The notes beneath the pieces were generated by a model. That model did no database searches. It had not been told where the DNA came from and was given only the letters and a program-made list of their open reading frames with translations. A stretch of DNA of 64,000 nucleotides from Candidatus Methanoperedens sp. (lineage in GTDB: Archaea > Halobacteriota > Methanosarcinia > Methanosarcinales > Methanoperedenaceae): positions 1 through 64,000 of the forward strand of contig JAPMTR010000068.1 of the NCBI GenBank assembly GCA_026552975.1. The letters are read 5' to 3'. This document shows positions 33,270-42,228 of the stretch, in pieces. Position numbers and translations under genes: made by a program. How positions within the stretch are numbered: position 1 is the first letter of the stretch; each line of letters begins with the position of its first letter.

Positions 33270-34465
33270 TCATTCCTCAAGATCAATTCGACCTTATCCA
33301 TTATTTCACCTGCGATATCTCTTTTTGAGCCTGATACCTGTTTGACTGAGTCGTCTATAATATATACATCATTATCGTCTGTCCCCATACCGCCTGAAGA
33401 AACATCATTCGCAACAACCATGCAAAGTTTGGAAATTTCCATGGATTCACGGGCTCGTTTTATAAGTTCATCTTCGACCACACCGGTTTCTGCTTTATAT
33501 CCAATGATCTTAAGATCAGGATATTTGCTGCGTACTTCTTTGATAAGTTTGGGCGCTGGTTCAAGCAAGAGACTTATCTGCGTGCCTGATTTGATCTTTG
33601 AATTTGATGGCTTGACCGTAAAATCAGAAATGGCCGCAGCGCTTATGAGCAGATCATATCCGTTATCCAGTTCTTCGATAACAGAATCTGACATGTCCTT
33701 TGCGCTTTGCGCGTAAAATTCACAAATCCCCTGTATCCCCAGGCATCCCCCGTGAACAAGTGTGACATCTGCGCCTCTCCTGTAAGCCTCAAATGCAAGC
33801 TCCACACCTGTTTTTCCTGAGGCGCGGTTGGTGAGTATCCTGATCGGATCGACCGCCTCTGCTGTTGCGCCTCCTGTAATGATGATCTTCTTACCGGAAA
33901 GTGTATTTTTTCCCACTGCCCTTTCAACTCTTAATACGATCTCTTCATTTCCGGCAATTTTAGCTGCGCCTTCTTCTGTGACAGGATTGACGAATTCGAC
34001 CCCAAGTTGGGTCAATTTTCCTATATTTTCGATGACGATGGGATGGTCATACATAGACCCATGCATAGCAGGCACGATCATTATCGGGATGTCTGAACCA
34101 AAAGCAGTGGCTGCAAATGTTGTCACAGGAGTATCATCGATGCCATGTGCGATCTTTCCGATCGTATTTGCGGTGCATGGGGCTATCAAAAGAAGATCTG
34201 CCCTACCTTCGATACCGCAGAAATCTACATGCTCAACGTTCCCTGTTATTTCAGTAATTACCGGGTTGCCTGTAGCATATCGCATGGATTCAGGATGAAT
34301 TATTTTTCGTGCAGCTTCCGACATTACGGCATGAACCTCTGCTGCGTTCCTCCTGAGTTCTCTGGCAAGTTCAATGCAGCGGACTGCGGCTATACTTCCT
34401 GTGATACCAAGAACAATGGTCTTTCCATCCAGCGATCTTGAAGTCTTGATTATATAGGTTCCCAT
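33266..34465 (-). CDS. coaBC: Bifunctional phosphopantothenoylcysteine decarboxylase / phosphopantothenate-cysteine ligase
   Basis: A 399-residue CoaBC. The N-terminal flavoprotein (CoaC) has TIVLGITGSIAAVRCIELAR, the catalytic-His region (EHVDFCGIEGRADLLLIAP) and the AMHGSMYDHP lid. The C-terminal CoaB part has the Rossmann GGATAEAVDPIRILTNRASG and the VANDVSSGGMGTDDNDVYII end. The enzyme converts 4'-phosphopantothenate plus cysteine to 4'-phosphopantetheine. The ATG at 34465 is used; the in-frame TTG and GTG just upstream are less likely. Confidence 0.95.
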   Translation of the reverse strand: MGTYIIKTSRSLDGKTIVLGITGSIAAVRCIELARELRRNAAEVHAVMSEAARKIIHPESMRYATGNPVITEITGNVEHVDFCGIEGRADLLLIAPCTANTIGKIAHGIDDTPVTTFAATAFGSDIPIMIVPAMHGSMYDHPIVIENIGKLTQLGVEFVNPVTEEGAAKIAGNEEIVLRVERAVGKNTLSGKKIIITGGATAEAVDPIRILTNRASGKTGVELAFEAYRRGADVTLVHGGCLGIQGICEFYAQSAKDMSDSVIEELDNGYDLLISAAAISDFTVKPSNSKIKSGTQISLLLEPAPKLIKEVRSKYPDLKIIGYKAETGVVEDELIKRARESMEISKLCMVVANDVSSGGMGTDDNDVYIIDDSVKQVSGSKRDIAGEIMDKVELILRNE

Positions 34466-34534
34466 CACTGTCAATTACATCGTAAAAAGATAAGAATGTT
34501 TTGATAAATAAAATAGAAGAAGGAATTATTTACT

Positions 34535-35329
34535 CTACTTTGATTTCAGGTCAAAAACATATCTCTTCACTCTTGGTGCCACATTTCCGCAATCCCTGAA
34601 AAAGTCGATATTCCATCCTTTTTCTTCAAGGAGGTGTTTAAAATGAGGGATCTCAAAGTCTTTCTTGAAGGTGTAGAAATGGACATATCCACCAGGACTT
34701 AAAATAGACCTAACAATATCCAGGAAGATATCCTGGCCATAAGGCGCTGGCATCACGATCCGGTCAAATGTGGTTTCAAAAATAGAATTTATTTGTCGTG
34801 CATCTGCGAGTATGATATTTGCCATGGTGTGATTCAATTCAAGATTCTTTTGAAGAAATCGGCAGGCATCGAGGTTATTATCAAGACCCGTTATGGTCAC
34901 GTTCTTGTTCTTTTTGATGGGGATGAGAAACGTCCCGACTCCTGCGAACATGACCAGCACATTTTCGCCATCTTTTGCATTATTTGCGATCCTGTCCCGT
35001 TCATATTGCATTTTTCCAGAATAGAAAGTTTTTGTAACATCAAGCTCGAAAATGCAGCCATTTTCCCTGTGCCTTGTGGTAGTCCTGTTCCCAATAAGTA
35101 TTTCAAAATCAGCCACCCGCGCAGAGCCTTCTATTTTATGAAGCTTGCGCAGAATTGTTTTAACATCTTTCCTGAAGGTGGAAAATTCCTGTGCAATAAT
35201 ATATTTGTCCTCTTCGAGAGGGGGAGGGATACTGATTATGGCAATGTCCCCGATCACTTCAAAGCCTTTTGGGAGTAGAAGGAGTTTTTCGCTTGAGAGT
35301 TTGTCCTTTAGGAGGGAATGGAGGGACAT
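34535..35329 (-). CDS. Trm5/Taw2-family tRNA-modifying methyltransferase
   Basis: A 264-residue class I SAM enzyme with the Trm5/Taw2 fold: GSARVADFEILIGNRTTTRH, ENGCIFELDVTKTFYSGKMQ, then NVLVMFAGVGTFLIPIKKNK. Trm5 makes m1G37; Taw2 transfers aminocarboxypropyl in wyosine formation on tRNA-Phe. The catalytic loop reads DRIVMPAPYGQDIFLD, not the NLP/NPP-type motif typical of Trm5, and the length suits Taw2. I lean to Taw2 but cannot separate them firmly. Confidence 0.75.
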   Translation of the reverse strand: MSLHSLLKDKLSSEKLLLLPKGFEVIGDIAIISIPPPLEEDKYIIAQEFSTFRKDVKTILRKLHKIEGSARVADFEILIGNRTTTRHRENGCIFELDVTKTFYSGKMQYERDRIANNAKDGENVLVMFAGVGTFLIPIKKNKNVTITGLDNNLDACRFLQKNLELNHTMANIILADARQINSIFETTFDRIVMPAPYGQDIFLDIVRSILSPGGYVHFYTFKKDFEIPHFKHLLEEKGWNIDFFRDCGNVAPRVKRYVFDLKSK

Positions 35330-35365
35330 TCAGGAATCCAATCCCGGGTGGATCAAAAGAAAAAC

Positions 35366-35602
35366 CTAAGCTCTCTGGACATACACGTTATAGATCTTCC
35401 CATCCTGTTTGACCGCGAGCAATTTGTGTCCAGTCTTTTTTGCCCATGCATCGATATTCTGGGGTGCAACAGGGTCATCAGCTATGATATGTAATACCTC
35501 GCCGGATTTTAACGACTCTACTTTTTTTTTTGTAAGGATAAGGGGATATGGGCAGCATTCGCCGCACACATCCAGACTGTCGTCTGATATTATTTCCGAC
35601 AT
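35366..35602 (-). CDS. tusA: TusA-family sulfur carrier
   Basis: A 78-residue TusA/SirA protein with the CPxP motif (DVCGECCPYPLILTKKKVES) and the DDPVAPQNIDAWAKKTGHKL strand-helix. An extra cysteine precedes the active Cys (CGECCPYP). TusA carries persulfide sulfur between enzymes. Its ATG overlaps the stop of the upstream DsrE-like gene by one base, and it is the last gene of a four-gene operon with three DsrE-like proteins, so it is a probable sulfur-relay partner of them. Confidence 0.93.
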   Translation of the reverse strand: MSEIISDDSLDVCGECCPYPLILTKKKVESLKSGEVLHIIADDPVAPQNIDAWAKKTGHKLLAVKQDGKIYNVYVQRA

Positions 35603-35976
35603 CAAAACACCATGTTCACATCAGATTCCAGTATCATATCTGTCAATTGCGAGAGTGTTAATTTTTTTATCCCGCTAATGATCTCGCTATCATTAATTCC
35701 TCTTTTGGCAATATCCCTGTCAAGAGCATAGAAACTCACAAGATCAATGTTCTTTATGATCTCAGATTCAACTGATGGCACATTCTTGACCCACACGGCC
35801 TGGTCGCCATATTCTGATTTTTGTCCTTTCACTATAGAATGGACGCCGCCGCTCACGAAAATTAACGAAGCTTCATTGCCTGCGGCAACCTGCGAGGCAG
35901 CCATGGGTACTGCTGAAAATGCATCCTCTTTCCCGTATGGGGGCTGGGTTACGATTATAGTTACTTTTTTGCTCAT
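35602..35976 (-). CDS. DsrE-family protein 3 (DsrF/TusC-like)
   Basis: A 124-residue DsrEF-fold protein (KVTIIVTQPPYGKEDAFSAV; ASLIFVSGGVHSIVKGQK; YALDRDIAKRGINDSEI). It resembles the DsrF/TusC branch. The cysteine typical of DsrE/TusD donors is not obvious. An in-frame GTG lies three codons upstream, but the ATG at 35976 is preferred. It stands between another DsrE-like gene and tusA. Confidence 0.8.
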   Translation of the reverse strand: MSKKVTIIVTQPPYGKEDAFSAVPMAASQVAAGNEASLIFVSGGVHSIVKGQKSEYGDQAVWVKNVPSVESEIIKNIDLVSFYALDRDIAKRGINDSEIISGIKKLTLSQLTDMILESDVNMVF

Positions 35977-35981
35977 GGTGA

Positions 35982-36350
35982 TCACCCTATCAGTATAGTC
36001 TTATCAGATTCAGCCGTCCATTCACCAAGATCATAGAGCCCGCCTATTAGGACACCGTCGGTCTGCTGCTTTGTGACGCCCCGGGCATCAGTGCATTTTA
36101 TGCATGCGATAGCATGCGCTTTTGGCTTCTTTATCCCTTTAAAGACTATTGACTTAAAAATTGTCTCAACTGGAGGGAACTCCTTTGGCGCCTGGTCTTT
36201 GTGCGCGATAATTGTGGCGTCCAGGTAGTTAAAGAAGTTGACCGTTATCCCTTTTTCCTTTGCGGCATGGGCCAGTCTTATCATCGTAAATACGCCTTCG
36301 TCCCTGTAGGGGCCGTTTATTGAAACTATGGTAAGTTGTTTTCCTGTCAT
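35982..36350 (-). CDS. DsrE-family protein 2 (DsrE/TusD-like)
   Basis: A 122-residue DsrE-fold protein (QLTIVSINGPYRDEGVFTMI; FFNYLDATIIAHKDQ). It has a cysteine pair in AIACIKCTDARGV, in the C-terminal half where DsrE/TusD and related proteins carry their persulfide cysteine. This is the best candidate in the cluster for the sulfur-transferring subunit. Confidence 0.8.
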   Translation of the reverse strand: MTGKQLTIVSINGPYRDEGVFTMIRLAHAAKEKGITVNFFNYLDATIIAHKDQAPKEFPPVETIFKSIVFKGIKKPKAHAIACIKCTDARGVTKQQTDGVLIGGLYDLGEWTAESDKTILIG

Positions 36351-36359
36351 TTATATCAC

Positions 36360-36683
36360 CTAAAACCACACAGCTCTGTCTTTTTGCATTATGAAATCAA
36401 GGAGAGTTCCTATTTCTTTGACCTCTACTCCTCCGATAAGTTTGCCAGTGAGCGACCTTGAAAGCACTGCTTTATCATCCGCATATATCTTTATGCCCTT
36501 TTGTTGTGCTGCTGTCAGTTTATTTCCGAACTCAGATTTTCTTGCAGCGGTCACGCCATCCTCAATAAGGTATAAAGATACACTGTTTCCTTTTTCCCTG
36601 GCATTTAGTCCGATATCCAGAACGAGATCGGGTGTTTCCGTAGTATACGGGTCTTTTGATAGTACTAGTAATATATCTGTCAT
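36360..36683 (-). CDS. DsrE-family protein 1
   Basis: A 107-residue DsrE-like protein (DILLVLSKDPYTTETPDLVL; SVSLYLIEDGVTAARKSEF; GVEVKEIGTLLDFIMQ) with no cysteine. It may correspond to a structural subunit of a DsrEFH-like heteromer. The ATG at 36683 follows AGAGGAAAAG; an upstream in-frame TTG is less likely. First gene of the cluster; the tRNA gene lies divergently upstream. Confidence 0.75.
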   Translation of the reverse strand: MTDILLVLSKDPYTTETPDLVLDIGLNAREKGNSVSLYLIEDGVTAARKSEFGNKLTAAQQKGIKIYADDKAVLSRSLTGKLIGGVEVKEIGTLLDFIMQKDRAVWF

Positions 36684-36796
36684 CTTTTCCTCTCTAAGTT
36701 TGTTATGATAAGGGGTCAATAATTATTAATTATGGTTAAATGTTTCGATGTAGGCAATATTAATAAGCAATGCCAACCATTTCGCAGAAATATCAT

Positions 36797-36880
36797 GCCG
36801 AGGTAGCCCAGCGGTTAAGGCGCCGGTCTTGAAAACCGGTTGTGCTACGCACATCGGGAGTTCAAGTCTCCCCCTCGGCG
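36797..36880 (+). tRNA. tRNA-Ser (anticodon UGA)
   Basis: A class II tRNA with acceptor stem GCCGAGG/CCTCGGC and discriminator G. The anticodon arm CCGGT-CTTGAAA-ACCGG puts TGA at the anticodon. A long variable arm (TTGTGCTACGCACATCGG region) and the T-arm GGGAG-TTCAAGT-CTCCC are present. There is no intron and CCA is not encoded. Confidence 0.97.
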
Positions 36881-36901
36881 TCAATTTTTATATAACCTTT
36901 C

Positions 36902-37426
36902 ATGACTATCCAGATAGATGACCAGGGCTGGGGAACTCCAGTTGGAGGCGTGGGCATAATCGTAGTAAGGAAAGAGACATTTGAGTTGTATTATGATATA
37001 ATACCGATAGAAGATTTCAGAAACGATACTTTCAGGAGAAAGACATATCTTCAGAGCGCGAGGAACATAGTTGAGAAAGGAGTTCGGGAATTGAATATAT
37101 CAAAAGATGAGGAGATCGAAATATGTTCCGGTTGTGTCCATGATAGGACTGTTCAATGGCTGAAAAATGAGGGCTACAAATTCGCGGTGAAAAAGATCGA
37201 TGGGATCGCACAAAATAAAGGAGAAGAACTATTCATAAAATATCTTTGCAGTCTTGGGGTCACGGATCCTCCCCAAATAATCGAAGAAACGGTGAATGAA
37301 TACAAAGCCCAGTTCTTTTATCTCATGGACTGGGTCAGGGAAGATACGTCTGGAAGGATCCACCTTTGCAAGACCGGATGGAAATTTTTCAAGAAATTCT
37401 TAAGGGATCATAAGGAAATACATTAA
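36902..37426 (+). CDS. Conserved-looking hypothetical protein (174 aa)
   Basis: I do not recognise a family. The protein begins with strands (GVGIIVVRKETFELYYDIIP) followed by helices and an EIEICSGCVHDRTVQWLKNE segment, a pattern loosely like an RNase H-type nuclease fold but without a clear catalytic set. It starts 21 bases after the tRNA and ends three bases before the NTPase gene, so the two are probably co-transcribed. Confidence 0.75.
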   Translation: MTIQIDDQGWGTPVGGVGIIVVRKETFELYYDIIPIEDFRNDTFRRKTYLQSARNIVEKGVRELNISKDEEIEICSGCVHDRTVQWLKNEGYKFAVKKIDGIAQNKGEELFIKYLCSLGVTDPPQIIEETVNEYKAQFFYLMDWVREDTSGRIHLCKTGWKFFKKFLRDHKEIH

Positions 37427-37429
37427 ACT

Positions 37430-37954
37430 ATGTCTTCAAAAATGATCCGTGTGGCATCATTGAATACAAATAAAATTGATGCTGTACGTGAGGTTTTTAA
37501 TTCTTATGGAGTAACTGGTATTGCCTGCAGATCAGGTGTCAGGGAACAACCAATGAGCCTTGATGAGATCATAACAGGCGCGATAACCAGGGCAAGATCG
37601 GTGTTCGTGGATTGCGAATATTCGGTGGGAATAGAGGATGGTATATCGCAGGTGGAGGGAACCGGAAGCGGCTACTTGAATTTCTGTGCCTGTGCAATAT
37701 TTGACGGGAAAAGGATCTTCATTGGATTGGGGCCCGCGTTTGAATATCCTCCCGAATGCACTAGACGGGTCGTGGATGAAGAGATTACTATCTCAGAGGC
37801 TTTTGTTCCTCTTACTGATAAACCTGGTATAGGTTATGAAGAAGGGATCATAGGATGGCTCACGCAGGGGAGAATTACCAGGAAAGATTATACAAAACAT
37901 GCTGTGGAAATGGCAAAAATTCAGATCGATAATAAAGGGTTGTATGAAATATAA
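37430..37954 (+). CDS. Inosine/xanthosine triphosphatase (YjjX/DUF84 family)
   Basis: A 174-residue NTPase of the YjjX family: VASLNTNKIDAVREVF at the N-terminus, SGVREQPMSLDEIITGAITR, then YSVGIEDGI and the YEEGIIGWLTQGRITRKDY C-terminal part. The family removes non-canonical purine nucleotides (ITP, XTP). Length is standard. Directly downstream of the hypothetical gene. Confidence 0.9.
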   Translation: MSSKMIRVASLNTNKIDAVREVFNSYGVTGIACRSGVREQPMSLDEIITGAITRARSVFVDCEYSVGIEDGISQVEGTGSGYLNFCACAIFDGKRIFIGLGPAFEYPPECTRRVVDEEITISEAFVPLTDKPGIGYEEGIIGWLTQGRITRKDYTKHAVEMAKIQIDNKGLYEI

Positions 37955-38087
37955 GTATAAGTTCTGTCGGATGACCACTGTATTATCTCTCGGAAAGGTA
38001 TTTAATATACCTTCTCCATTATGATTTGCCTTCGCTTTTATAGAAACAATAAAATCAAACGAAATAATGATAATCGGAGAAAATTAA

Positions 38088-38546
38088 ATGGCAAGAATGC
38101 ATACACGCAGAAAGGGTCAGGCAGGTTCCACGAAACCAATACGAACAGAGCCACCCAAATGGTCAAATACCAATAAAGAAGAGATAGAGAATACCATTGC
38201 GCAGCTTGCGTCTGGTGGAAAGGGTCCAAGTGAGATCGGTATGATCTTAAGGGATCGCTATGGAGTTCCTGATGTTACGCTCGTTACCGGTAAAAAGATC
38301 GTGCAAATATTAAAAGAAAAGAATGTTGGAACAAAAGTCCCAGAGGATATTCATAACATTGTATTGAATGTTTTGAAACTTAATAAGCATATTTTAAAGA
38401 ATAAAAAAGATGTCCATAACAAACGTTCACTTAACAACATGATCTCCAAGATCAGAAGACTTGAAAAATATTACCGCCGTGAGGGTGTACTTCCAGAAAC
38501 CTGGAAATTCTCAATATCAAGAGCAGAAATGCTCATTTCAAGATAA
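38088..38546 (+). CDS. rps15: 30S ribosomal protein uS15
   Basis: The archaeal/eukaryotic form of S15 (152 residues, with the N-terminal extension ARMHTRRKGQAGSTKPIRTE) and the conserved helices ending KIRRLEKYYRREGVLPETWK. Ribosome site GGAG before the ATG. Followed seven bases later by the DHH phosphoesterase gene, a common archaeal order. Confidence 0.97.
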   Translation: MARMHTRRKGQAGSTKPIRTEPPKWSNTNKEEIENTIAQLASGGKGPSEIGMILRDRYGVPDVTLVTGKKIVQILKEKNVGTKVPEDIHNIVLNVLKLNKHILKNKKDVHNKRSLNNMISKIRRLEKYYRREGVLPETWKFSISRAEMLISR

Positions 38547-38552
38547 GTCCCG

Positions 38553-39872
38553 ATGACTGATGGAAAGGAAAGCCTCCCGGAAATAGAGGCTTTGAGCAGG
38601 CAGGTAGCACAGGCCATATTGAAACATGATCGTGTGAGGTTAATATCTCACAACGATGCAGATGGCTTATCTGCTGCCGGTATCATGTGCAATGCCCTGA
38701 ACCGGAAGGGCATACTTTTTCATACTACTATTGTTGGTCAGTTTGACCAGTCAACCATCGAATTGATACAAAAGACACCAGACGATGCAGTTATCCTTTG
38801 TGATATGGGAAGCGGTCAGGTAGAACTTACTTCTCAGATAAAGGATGCAATAATTATTGACCACCATAAACCCACGGGAAAATTGGAACACGTCCATTTT
38901 AATCCTCATCTGGCTGGAATTGATGGTTCTACACAATTATGCGCAGCCTGCGGCGCCTATATGGTGGCTCGCCAGATGGGAGATAATACCGATCTAGCAG
39001 GGCTTGCCCTGACTGGGGCAATGGGGGATAAACAGGTCTTCCTGGGAGCAAATAAATTCATACTTGATGAAGCTGTTGAAAATAAAGTGATCACTGTCTC
39101 CAGGGGGCTGAGGATGGGGGACGCCCCCATCGATGAGTTGTTTGAGTTTAATGTTGATCCTTTTCTGGATATTACCGGAGATAAAGAAAAAATAAAGGAA
39201 TTTCTTGACAGGATGGGTATACAGGGAGAATTAAAAAATCTTTCGAATGAACAATTGACAAAGCTATCTTCAAAAATCATTCTAAAGCTTGCTAAACAGG
39301 GAAGTTTTACAGCCATTGATTCAATGATCGGTGACAATTATACCCTTAACCGGGAAGTTGTTCCGAACATCTATGATCTTGTAAATATCATGAACGCCTG
39401 TGGAAAAGATGAAGTTCCAGGTATTGCTCTGATGTTGTGCATGCGGGATTCGTCAGTCGTAGACAAGGCTAGAACAATTGTCCGAGAAAACCAGCGTGAT
39501 CTGATAAGCGCTATAAGGAAAGCCCAGACCGAGCTTAAATCAGTGCGCAGTTTCAGGTATGTGCTTCTGGGTGATTCAAGCGGCACCGGCATAATTTCAG
39601 GGACGATGACGCGTTATCTGCACCCAGATAGACCATTTCTTACCTTTAATGAAGTTGAGGGGAAAATCAGGATATCCGGACGCGGGACAAGGAAACAGGT
39701 AAATGCCGGATTGGATCTCGCATCTGCGATGAGGGAAGCCTCAACAAGGGTAGGGGGAATGGGAGGGGGACATGATATAGCATCAGGCGCCACTATTCCC
39801 GTAGGAACGGCCATGAAATTCATCGATATTATTGATTCGATCATTGAAAAGCAACTGAGATCAAAAGCATGA
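38553..39872 (+). CDS. DHH-family phosphoesterase (archaeal RecJ-like)
   Basis: A 439-residue DHH/DHHA1 protein: LISHNDADGLSAAGI (motif I), ILCDMGSG, IIDHHKPTG (DHH), and the C-terminal DHHA1 RVGGMGGGHDIASGATIPVG. Archaeal RecJ-like proteins (GAN and relatives) are exonucleases acting on DNA or RNA and associate with the GINS/CMG complex or with RNA decay. The gene overlaps the Pcc1-like gene by four bases. Confidence 0.92.
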   Translation: MTDGKESLPEIEALSRQVAQAILKHDRVRLISHNDADGLSAAGIMCNALNRKGILFHTTIVGQFDQSTIELIQKTPDDAVILCDMGSGQVELTSQIKDAIIIDHHKPTGKLEHVHFNPHLAGIDGSTQLCAACGAYMVARQMGDNTDLAGLALTGAMGDKQVFLGANKFILDEAVENKVITVSRGLRMGDAPIDELFEFNVDPFLDITGDKEKIKEFLDRMGIQGELKNLSNEQLTKLSSKIILKLAKQGSFTAIDSMIGDNYTLNREVVPNIYDLVNIMNACGKDEVPGIALMLCMRDSSVVDKARTIVRENQRDLISAIRKAQTELKSVRSFRYVLLGDSSGTGIISGTMTRYLHPDRPFLTFNEVEGKIRISGRGTRKQVNAGLDLASAMREASTRVGGMGGGHDIASGATIPVGTAMKFIDIIDSIIEKQLRSKA

Positions 39873-40099
39873 AGATCAAGGGGAAATTGATTTTTAAAGG
39901 TGAAGGGGCTGAAGAACTGATAAATGCAATTACCAGAACACTTGCCCCTGACAATGTTCCTGAAATGGAAACACATATCGAAGGGGATTTCGCAACTGTG
40001 GGATTCGAGGGAGATAAGGTGGGGACTGTACTTTCTTCGGTTGATGATTACTTGATGAATGCAAAAATTGCATATGACATACTTCTCCAAAAGTATTAA
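39869..40099 (+). CDS. KEOPS complex Pcc1-like subunit
   Basis: A 76-residue protein with the Pcc1 fold (KGEGAEELINAITRTLAPDN; GDFATVGFEGDKVGTVLSSV; DDYLMNAKIAYDILLQ). Pcc1 is the dimerisation subunit of KEOPS, which makes t6A in tRNA. Four-base overlap with the upstream gene and eS1 downstream. Confidence 0.85.
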   Translation: MKIKGKLIFKGEGAEELINAITRTLAPDNVPEMETHIEGDFATVGFEGDKVGTVLSSVDDYLMNAKIAYDILLQKY

Positions 40100-40176
40100 G
40101 TATCCATTAATCTATTTAACGCATGATTTTTGTGAGTCTATTCACATCTTAATCATATTATATTGGAGGAAATTAA

Positions 40177-40758
40177 TTGGCAGTAGCAAAAACAGACGGC
40201 TGGAAGGCCAAACAATGGTACAATCTTGTTGCACCTGAAATGTTCGGAAAAGCAAATATCGGCGAAACAATAGCTAATGAGCCGGAAAAGCTGATCGGAA
40301 GAAATATCGAGGTCACTCTTGGGGAATTGACGAACGATCTTTCCAAACAGAATACAAAATTGATACTTAAAGTTGATAGTGTCGGTGGCGACTCTGCTTA
40401 TACTAAATATATGGGACATCAACTCACCCATGATTACCTGCGTTCACTTGTAAAAAGAGAAACTTCTTCTGTTGAGGGAAATGTTTCCGTGACCACAAAG
40501 GATGGATATACCATAAGAGTTAAGCCTTCATGTTTCACTATCAAAAGAGCGCGTGAGAACCAGGTCAAAGCTATCCGCCAGATAATGAACAATGTTATTT
40601 CGGCAAGAGCAAAAGAACTTGACATGGAGCAGTTCGTCCAGGATATTGTCAGCGGAAAACTATCTGCTAATATTTACCATGATGTAAAACCTGTCTATCC
40701 ACTCAGAAGAGTTGAAGTCAGGAAAACGCAAATAGAGGCTGAACCTTTAGCCTCATAA
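40177..40758 (+). CDS. rps3ae: 30S ribosomal protein eS1 (S3Ae)
   Basis: A 193-residue eS1 (WKAKQWYNLVAPEMFGKANI; FTIKRARENQVKAIRQIMNN). The start is a TTG at 40177 preceded by a strong GGAGGA (40165-40170); no ATG is available at the expected N-terminus (MAVAKTDGW). Preceded by a 77-base gap with its own AT-rich promoter-like sequence. Confidence 0.95.
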   Translation: MAVAKTDGWKAKQWYNLVAPEMFGKANIGETIANEPEKLIGRNIEVTLGELTNDLSKQNTKLILKVDSVGGDSAYTKYMGHQLTHDYLRSLVKRETSSVEGNVSVTTKDGYTIRVKPSCFTIKRARENQVKAIRQIMNNVISARAKELDMEQFVQDIVSGKLSANIYHDVKPVYPLRRVEVRKTQIEAEPLAS

Positions 40759-40778
40759 TTTTTTTTCAAAAAAATTAT
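40757..40778. terminator. Bidirectional terminator between eS1 and ccmC
   Basis: AATTTTTTTTCAAAAAAATT forms a symmetric T-run/A-run hairpin between the convergent genes. It gives a U-tract in both directions. Confidence 0.6.
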
Positions 40779-40794
40779 ACCCTAGAATATTGCT

Positions 40795-41493
40795 TTAGAG
40801 ATTGTTATTTCTCTTAATTTCATTCACTTTTTCTCTCATTTTTTCAGTATCTATCTTTAACATGATTAGTGTCGCTACAAGCAGGAAATACGCGGCAAAA
40901 TTAATAAGGAGATAGATTAGTACATCTCCGCCAATACCTCCTCCACCTCCGCTGGGGCATGGGGGGACTACGCAGGGATGCATTTTTGAGTAAAATCGCA
41001 CTGAGAGAAAACTTATTGGAACACTAATAAAACCGATTATCCCGAAAACCGCAGAAAGCCGTGCTCGCTTTTCAGGCTCTTCGATCGCCTGGCGTATCAT
41101 CAGGTATGATATGTATATTAAGAACAGGATAAGGGATGTATTTAACCTGACGTCCCATGATACCCAGTATGCGCCCCATGCTGATTTCCCCCATATCGAC
41201 CCACTGATCAGGGTAAGGAGTGCAAAAACAACTCCAACTTCTGCTGCAGCTAATGATACTATATCCCATTTCTGCTCTTTTTTTCTAAGATAAAGAATGC
41301 TTGAAATAAATACAATAAAAAAAGACAGGTATGCTGATATTGCAATGGGAAGATGGAAATAGAATATTTTAAAATTATTCGGATCACCTGCTGCCTGTCC
41401 GGTATTTATGGGGACAGGAGCAATAAAAAAATCAATATAAACTGAGATCAATATCAACGCGGCAGTAATCGCATAGACAATTTTTTTTAGCAT
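40795..41493 (-). CDS. ccmC: Cytochrome c maturation protein CcmC-like
   Basis: A 232-residue protein with six membrane helices. The heme-handling motif is recognisable as SAWGAYWVSWDVRLN (compare WGxWWxWDxR), with conserved histidines in YFHLPIAISAY and before the last helices. CcmC presents heme to CcmE on the outer face of the membrane. A glycine-rich stretch (CPSGGGGGIGGD) lies in the last external loop. CcmE, F and H are not in the window. Confidence 0.9.
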   Translation of the reverse strand: MLKKIVYAITAALILISVYIDFFIAPVPINTGQAAGDPNNFKIFYFHLPIAISAYLSFFIVFISSILYLRKKEQKWDIVSLAAAEVGVVFALLTLISGSIWGKSAWGAYWVSWDVRLNTSLILFLIYISYLMIRQAIEEPEKRARLSAVFGIIGFISVPISFLSVRFYSKMHPCVVPPCPSGGGGGIGGDVLIYLLINFAAYFLLVATLIMLKIDTEKMREKVNEIKRNNNL

Positions 41494-41538
41494 ATTATTA
41501 CCTGATTAAGTTTCATATGTCATAATATTATCCATTCC

Positions 41539-42228
41539 TTAATCCTCTATCGTATATTCAAAAACTATTTGCGCAACCACAAAAAAAATGATGTCATACA
41601 CAGCAAGTATTTGAAGCTCACCTGAAATATCCGAAATATTACCATTTGCAAGCATTGAGGCAGTTGCAGTTACCGAGGACAGGATCACAGGGATAAGAAC
41701 GGGAAATAAGATCACCGGGAGAAGTATCTCGCGCGTCCTGGTATTTACGGTAAGCGCCGAAAGAAGTGTTCCAACGAAAATAAACCCGAAAGTTCCCAGT
41801 ATTATAACTAAAATAAGGCCGGGAAGATTCTGTATATCATAACTGAAAAGCACAATGAAAATAGGCAATGTGGCGATTTCCATAAGGAACATGAGAACCG
41901 CATTGGACAGGACTTTCCCGTTATAGATATCGCTCCTGTCAACAGGACACAATTTTAATCCATCAAGGCATCCCTCTTCCTTTTCTCCTGCAAATGAGCG
42001 TGACAGTCCAAGCATCCCGGCAAAAGTAAAAGCTATCCAGAGCATACCCGGCGCAAGAATATCTATGATCTTCTTCTTGAGATTTGGAATGAATATTGTG
42101 GCTTCATTCCCGAATGCAAAGCTAAAGATCACGATCACAAGAAGGGCAAAAATGACCATGGAGTTAAGCATCTGTTTTGTCCGGAATTCTGCAAGCAAAT
42201 CCTTTTTTGCGATCTGGAGGAACTTCAT
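41539..42228 (-). CDS. ccmB: Heme exporter CcmB (ABC permease)
   Basis: A 229-residue membrane protein with six hydrophobic segments (FALLVIVIFSFAFG; FTFAGMLGLSRSFAGEKEEG; TFGFIFVGTLLSALTV). The SFAGEKEEGCLDGLKLCPVD cytoplasmic loop is typical of CcmB. It forms the ABC complex with CcmA that drives heme release from CcmE. Its ATG overlaps the ccmA stop by four bases. Confidence 0.93.
   Translation of the reverse strand: MKFLQIAKKDLLAEFRTKQMLNSMVIFALLVIVIFSFAFGNEATIFIPNLKKKIIDILAPGMLWIAFTFAGMLGLSRSFAGEKEEGCLDGLKLCPVDRSDIYNGKVLSNAVLMFLMEIATLPIFIVLFSYDIQNLPGLILVIILGTFGFIFVGTLLSALTVNTRTREILLPVILFPVLIPVILSSVTATASMLANGNISDISGELQILAVYDIIFFVVAQIVFEYTIED

Noticed and set aside
36797-36880. Selenocysteine tRNA
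   Set aside because: The anticodon is TGA, which reads UCA serine codons; Sec tRNA would have TCA. The stem lengths also fit ordinary tRNA-Ser.
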